DNA of 64,000 nt from Yoonia sp035117555 (GTDB lineage Bacteria; Pseudomonadota; Alphaproteobacteria; Rhodobacterales; Rhodobacteraceae): positions 591,178 to 655,177 of the forward strand of contig NZ_JAYKPK010000001.1 in NCBI RefSeq assembly GCF_035117555.1, written 5' to 3'. Both the position numbers and the translations under genes were made by a program. The notes beneath the pieces were generated by a model. It was not told the DNA's origin. It saw only the letters and a list, made by a program, of their open reading frames with translations, and ran no database searches. Of the stretch, positions 60,687 to 64,000 are shown one piece after another (the stretch's first letter is position 1; each line of letters opens with the position of its first letter).

Positions 60687-61275
60687 GATCAAATCTCCCG
60701 CCAATACAGTTGATACCAGCAACGTGGGAAAGGCAATTGGGCGGGAGAGTTTGCAATAGTAGCGTTCGCCCATAGCCAACACCAATTCGGTTGAACGCTA
60801 GCCATAAGAATTCATCAGGTTCCTTTTTTGGCACGTGATGGGATGTTTGCAGCCTTTCCAATTTCGGTATCCCAGGGTTGATAGGCACCCTAATTTGCAT
60901 CGGGCGTTCTCGGACATATGGGCATCGTCGGTCAGTTTTAGGGTGAGTCGGGCGCGTTGTTCAGCACCAGGTCGGCGATGGAGGAACTCACGCCTCGAAC
61001 AGCAGCCGGATAAAACTTTGACGTGGCAAGAGTCTGGCAGCGTTATAGCGATCGGGGTTATCTGGTCGAACCTGTTAGCTGCGAATTTGGCAAGAAGTAG
61101 GCGCAGGGTAGCCGTCTCGGCTTAGCAGCACCGTAATACCTAGCCGAATATGCCAATGACAATTGTTGCTCTTCAGAAAATGATTTTTACAAAACCATCA
61201 CATATATTTTACGTCACTGTTTCCTCCGACAGTCAGGGACAGGGCATCATCCCGCTGTCACAAAGGAAATTCACC
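60687..61275. other. Divergent intergenic region between aioX and phnD
   Basis: About 590 bases. Only poor frames occur (for example one at 60835-61125 without family or ribosome site), and the middle part looks like decayed sequence. It must hold the aioX promoter on the left and the phnD promoter on the right, with a Pho-like repeat close to phnD. Confidence 0.45.
61184..61216 (+). promoter_or_regulatory. Degenerate Pho-box-like repeats upstream of phnD
   Basis: TTTTTACAAAA, CCATCACATAT and ATTTTACGTCA follow each other at 11-base intervals, with TTAC/TCAC cores like those of the pstS Pho box. The G of the usual CTGT half site is missing, so this is a weak match. It lies 60-92 bases before the phnD start. 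Confidence 0.4.
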
Positions 61276-62223
61276 ATGAAAATGATTGCGTCACTGACCG
61301 CTATGGCTGTCGTCCTGGCCACGCCCAGCTTTGCTGAGTTCGCGTTGTCCGAAGGCTATGTCGACACTGACGGCGACCTGATCGCCGACATCCCCACCGA
61401 CGAAAGCCAGTGGCTGGACCCTGACACTTTGGTGTTTGCCTATACACCTGTCGAAGATCCTGCCGTTTACGCAGAAGTCTGGCAGCCCTTCCTTGACCAC
61501 ATGGAAGAACTGACCGGCAAGACCGTGCAATTTTTCCCCGTGCAATCCAACGCCGCCCAGATCGAAGCGATGCGCGCGGGCCGTCTGCATGTCGCCGGTT
61601 TCAACACCGGGTCAAACCCGCTGGCCGTTGCCTGTGCCGGTTTCCGTCCATTCGCCATGATGGCCGCCGAAGATGGCTCTTTCGGCTATGAGATGGAAAT
61701 CATCACCTATCCTGACAGCGGCATCGCCGAAATCGCCGATCTTGCTGGCCGCACCTTGGCCTTTACCTCGGAAACCTCGAATTCCGGCTTCAAGGCACCA
61801 TCCGCCCTGCTGGAATCCGAATTCGCGCTGGTCGCTGGCACCGATTTTGAAACCGCCTTTTCCGGCGCGCATGACAATTCGATCCTGGGTGTCGCCAACC
61901 GCGACTATGACGCTGCCGCCATCGCCAATTCGGTGCGCAAGCGGATGGAAGCCCGCGACGTGATCACCGCCGATCAGGTCGAGATCATCTATACATCCGA
62001 CACTTTCCCAACCACCGGCTATGGCACCGTCTATAACCTGCACCCCGATCTGCAGGAAAAAGTGGCAGAGGCTTTCTTCTCTTTCGACTGGGCCGGCACC
62101 AGCATGGAAGAAGAATTCAGCGCTTCGGGTGAAGCACAGTTCATCCCGATCACCTTCCAGGAAAACTGGGCCGTGATCCGTCAGATCGACGCGGCGCTGG
62201 ACGTGCAATACACCTGCGAATAA
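61276..62223 (+). CDS. phnD: Phosphonate/phosphite-type ABC transporter substrate-binding protein (PhnD)
   Basis: Periplasmic binding protein of 315 residues. A signal peptide (MKMIASLTAMAVVLATPSFA) precedes an acidic stretch and the PhnD fold: VFAYTPVEDPAVYAEVWQPF, VQFFPVQSNAAQIEAMRAGR and FNTGSNPLAVACAGFRPFAM, then a Thr/Ser-rich site FTSETSNSGFKAPSALLESE. The ATG at 61276 has AAGGA eight bases upstream. It heads phnDCE1E2. The ligand may be a phosphonate, phosphite or, given the aio neighbour, another oxyanion; the sequence alone does not decide. Confidence 0.92.
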   Translation: MKMIASLTAMAVVLATPSFAEFALSEGYVDTDGDLIADIPTDESQWLDPDTLVFAYTPVEDPAVYAEVWQPFLDHMEELTGKTVQFFPVQSNAAQIEAMRAGRLHVAGFNTGSNPLAVACAGFRPFAMMAAEDGSFGYEMEIITYPDSGIAEIADLAGRTLAFTSETSNSGFKAPSALLESEFALVAGTDFETAFSGAHDNSILGVANRDYDAAAIANSVRKRMEARDVITADQVEIIYTSDTFPTTGYGTVYNLHPDLQEKVAEAFFSFDWAGTSMEEEFSASGEAQFIPITFQENWAVIRQIDAALDVQYTCE

Positions 62224-62288
62224 CGCAGGCCCCACGGATTGACGCGGGCGGTGCAAATCGCCCGCGTTCCCCTTTTTCAGGATATCCC

Positions 62289-63110
62289 ATGCTGATCCTT
62301 CAATCGCTTTCCAAGACCTATAAAACCGGCGACACGGCCCTGTCTGACGTGTCGCTCGAGGTGCCCAAAGGCCAGATCATGGGGCTGATCGGCCCCTCTG
62401 GCGCGGGCAAATCCACGTTGATCCGCTGCATCAACCGGCTGGTCGAACCGACCGGCGGCAAGGTGCTGCTGAACGATGTGGACCTTGTAGGTCTTGGCAA
62501 GCGCGACTTGCGCCAGCAGCGTCGCCGGATCGGGATGATCTTTCAGGAATATGCTTTGGTTGAACGGCTGACCGTGATGGAAAACGTGCTGTCAGGCCGT
62601 TTGGGCTATGTCCCGTTCTGGCGCAGTTATCTGCGCAAATTCCCCGCAGATGATATCGCGCGCGCCTATGCGCTGCTGGACCGTGTCGGGTTGATGGAAC
62701 ATGCCGATAAACGCGCCGATGCTTTGTCCGGTGGTCAGCGGCAACGCGTGGGCATCGCCCGCGCGCTGGCGCAGGACCCCGAATTGCTGCTGGTCGATGA
62801 ACCGACGGCGAGCCTTGACCCCAAGACATCCCGTCAGATCATGCGCCTGCTGATCGAGATTTGCGCCGAACGCGGTCTGCCCGCCATCGTCAATATCCAT
62901 GACGTCCCGCTGGCCCAGCAATTCATGCAGCGCATCGTGGGGCTGCGCGCCGGGCGCGTTGTCTTTGACGGGCCGCCTGATCTGCTGACGCAGGATGCCT
63001 TGACCACGATCTATGGCGAAGAAGATTGGAACGCGATGCGCAAGGGCGACGAGGAACAGACCGCCGCCGAGGCCGACGCGCGCGACCGTCTGGCGGCGCT
63101 GGTCATATGA
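62289..63110 (+). CDS. phnC: Phosphonate-type ABC transporter ATP-binding protein (PhnC)
   Basis: ATPase of 273 residues. It has Walker A GPSGAGKST near residue 38, the PhnC segment IGMIFQEYALVERLTVMENV with LSGRLGYVPFWRSYLRKFPA, signature LSGGQRQRVGIARA, Walker B LLLVDEPTASLDPKTS and VNIHDVPLAQQFMQRIVGLR. It follows phnD after 65 bases and overlaps the first phnE gene by four bases. Confidence 0.95.
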   Translation: MLILQSLSKTYKTGDTALSDVSLEVPKGQIMGLIGPSGAGKSTLIRCINRLVEPTGGKVLLNDVDLVGLGKRDLRQQRRRIGMIFQEYALVERLTVMENVLSGRLGYVPFWRSYLRKFPADDIARAYALLDRVGLMEHADKRADALSGGQRQRVGIARALAQDPELLLVDEPTASLDPKTSRQIMRLLIEICAERGLPAIVNIHDVPLAQQFMQRIVGLRAGRVVFDGPPDLLTQDALTTIYGEEDWNAMRKGDEEQTAAEADARDRLAALVI

Positions 63111-63907
63111 GCAGCTATCCCACCAGTTGGAAACGCCCGCCGCAAATCGTCAAGGACCGGCGCTGGCGGATTGCGCTGCAAACCGGCATTGTCATTTATC
63201 TAATCCTCGCCATCGGATCGGTAGAGGTGAACTGGACCCGCGTCTACGAAGGTCTGGAACGCGGACAGCGCTTTATCATGGGGTTCCTGCAACCGGATTT
63301 CACCAGCCGCTGGCGTGATATCAGCACGGGTCTGGTCGAAAGCCTTACGATGACGCTGACCTCGACCGTGGTCGGTGTTGCGATTTCCATCCCCATCGGG
63401 ATCGGGGCGGCGCGCAATATCGCGCCCCGCTGGATTTATGCGATCTGCCGGTCGATCATCGCCATCAGTCGGGCGTTACAGGAAATCATCATCGCAATCT
63501 TTCTGGTGGCGATGTTCGGGTTCGGCCCTTTCGCCGGCTTCCTGACGCTGTCATTCGCGACCATCGGCTTCATCGCCAAATTGCTGGCCGATGATATCGA
63601 GGAAATTCAGGAGGCACAGGCAGAAGCCGTCCGCGCCACCGGCGCATCCTGGTGGCAGGTCGTCAATTACGCGATCCAGCCGCAGGTGATGCCACGGCTG
63701 ATCGGGTTGTCGCTATACCGGCTTGATATCAATTTCCGCGAATCCGCTGTAATCGGGATCGTCGGTGCGGGCGGCATTGGCGCGACGCTGAACACCGCGA
63801 TCAGCCGCTATGAATATGATAGTGCCGGGGCAATTTTGCTGATCATCATCGGGATCGTGATGGTGGCGGAATACAGCTCCAGCTATCTGCGAAAGTTCCT
63901 GCAATGA
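63107..63907 (+). CDS. phnE: Phosphonate-type ABC transporter permease (PhnE, first copy)
   Basis: Inner-membrane permease of 266 residues with about six helices. Family parts include SLTMTLTSTVVGVAISIPIG, AARNIAPRWIYAICRSIIAI, ALQEIIIAIFLVAMFGFGPF, the coupling region EIQEAQAEAVRATGASWWQV and YRLDINFRESAVIGIVGAGG. The ATG overlaps the phnC stop as ATGA; the longer frame inside phnC is a shadow. A second permease gene follows with the same overlap. Confidence 0.94.
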   Translation: MSSYPTSWKRPPQIVKDRRWRIALQTGIVIYLILAIGSVEVNWTRVYEGLERGQRFIMGFLQPDFTSRWRDISTGLVESLTMTLTSTVVGVAISIPIGIGAARNIAPRWIYAICRSIIAISRALQEIIIAIFLVAMFGFGPFAGFLTLSFATIGFIAKLLADDIEEIQEAQAEAVRATGASWWQVVNYAIQPQVMPRLIGLSLYRLDINFRESAVIGIVGAGGIGATLNTAISRYEYDSAGAILLIIIGIVMVAEYSSSYLRKFLQ

Positions 63908-64000
63908 CCGAGCTGACCCATCATTCCCAAGTCTGGACCTATCGCACCCCGCGCATGCGGCTGCTGATCTGGGGTGGCTGGCTCGCCTTGGTCGCGCTCT
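63904..64000 (+). CDS. phnE: Phosphonate-type ABC transporter permease (PhnE, second copy), 5' end only
   Basis: The first 32 residues (MTELTHHSQVWTYRTPRMRL, then LIWGGWLALVAL) are present before the window ends. The basic N-terminus followed by a hydrophobic helix suits a PhnE-type permease, and the ATGA overlap with the preceding phnE supports a two-permease phnDCE1E2 layout. The identity is mainly inferred from gene order. Confidence 0.65.
   Translation, partial: MTELTHHSQVWTYRTPRMRLLIWGGWLALVAL

Noticed and set aside
60835..61125. A 96-codon plus-strand frame between aioX and phnD, considered as a transposase remnant
   Set aside because: I could not match it to a transposase domain, and no terminal inverted repeats or target duplication were seen around it.

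Overview
The window looks like a chromosomal segment of an alphaproteobacterium, most likely a marine Rhodobacterales (Roseobacter-group) species. The basis is moderately high GC, alphaproteobacterial gene families, TRAP/TTT/ABC-rich catabolic operons and ANTAR/AmiC regulation; the genus is not resolved. No rRNA, tRNA, CRISPR array, prophage or intact insertion sequence was seen. The left half is mostly catabolic, and the right end is a phosphate and arsenic block.

Layout. (1) 1-5.8 kb, minus strand: an amide operon. An AmiC-like sensor and an AmiR-like ANTAR antiterminator lead a Dpp-type ABC importer and an acetamidase/formamidase. The leader before amiC carries a strong intrinsic terminator, the expected target of ANTAR control. 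(2) 5.8-15.7 kb: a divergent sugar regulon with every enzyme of the non-phosphorylative L-fucose route: importer RbsBCA-type, FucU mutarotase, aldo/keto reductase, fuconolactonase, a UxaA-type dehydratase, an SDR and an FAH-family hydrolase. A GntR regulator reads away from the central promoter region. (3) 16-18.7 kb: a 59-residue zinc-ribbon/transmembrane microprotein, then UDP-glucose dehydrogenase and a UDP-sugar 4-epimerase. (4) 18.9-24.5 kb: a tripartite tricarboxylate-type transporter (TctCBA) in one operon with a gamma-glutamyltransferase that lacks a signal peptide, with a divergent LysR regulator. (5) 24.5-28.3 kb: YaeQ, HtpX, then a copper-type pair of divergent units (DUF305 on one side; DUF411 and a glutaredoxin-MauE fusion on the other) served by two mirror-image CueR-like promoters.

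(6) 28.3-46.1 kb: a CBS-domain transporter, an unknown membrane protein, a CaCA antiporter, a small exported protein, a fused SecDF, a GNAT protein, an iron(III)-type ABC importer whose ATPase gene is turned round, a PaoABC-like molybdenum aldehyde oxidoreductase without a Tat signal, and Tex. (7) 46.2-53.5 kb, minus strand: pstS-pstCAB-phoU-phoB behind a clear triple-repeat Pho box, with an attenuator between pstS and pstC. An AT-rich, atypical winged-helix regulator overlaps the end of phoB. (8) 54-60.7 kb, minus strand: the arsenite oxidase locus aioX-aioS-aioR-aioB-aioA. AioR has lost the GAFTGA loop and a normal Walker A motif. A perfect 28-bp palindrome lies upstream of aioB. (9) 61.3-64 kb, plus strand: phnD-phnC-phnE1-phnE2 (the last cut by the window edge).

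Regions 7-9 together resemble an arsenic/phosphate island: arsenite is oxidised to arsenate beside high-affinity phosphate and phosphonate-type uptake genes. The most unusual items are the AioR core defect with its nearby palindrome, the degenerate regulator coupled to phoB, the back-to-back CueR promoters, the ANTAR-controlled amide import operon and the zinc-ribbon microprotein.
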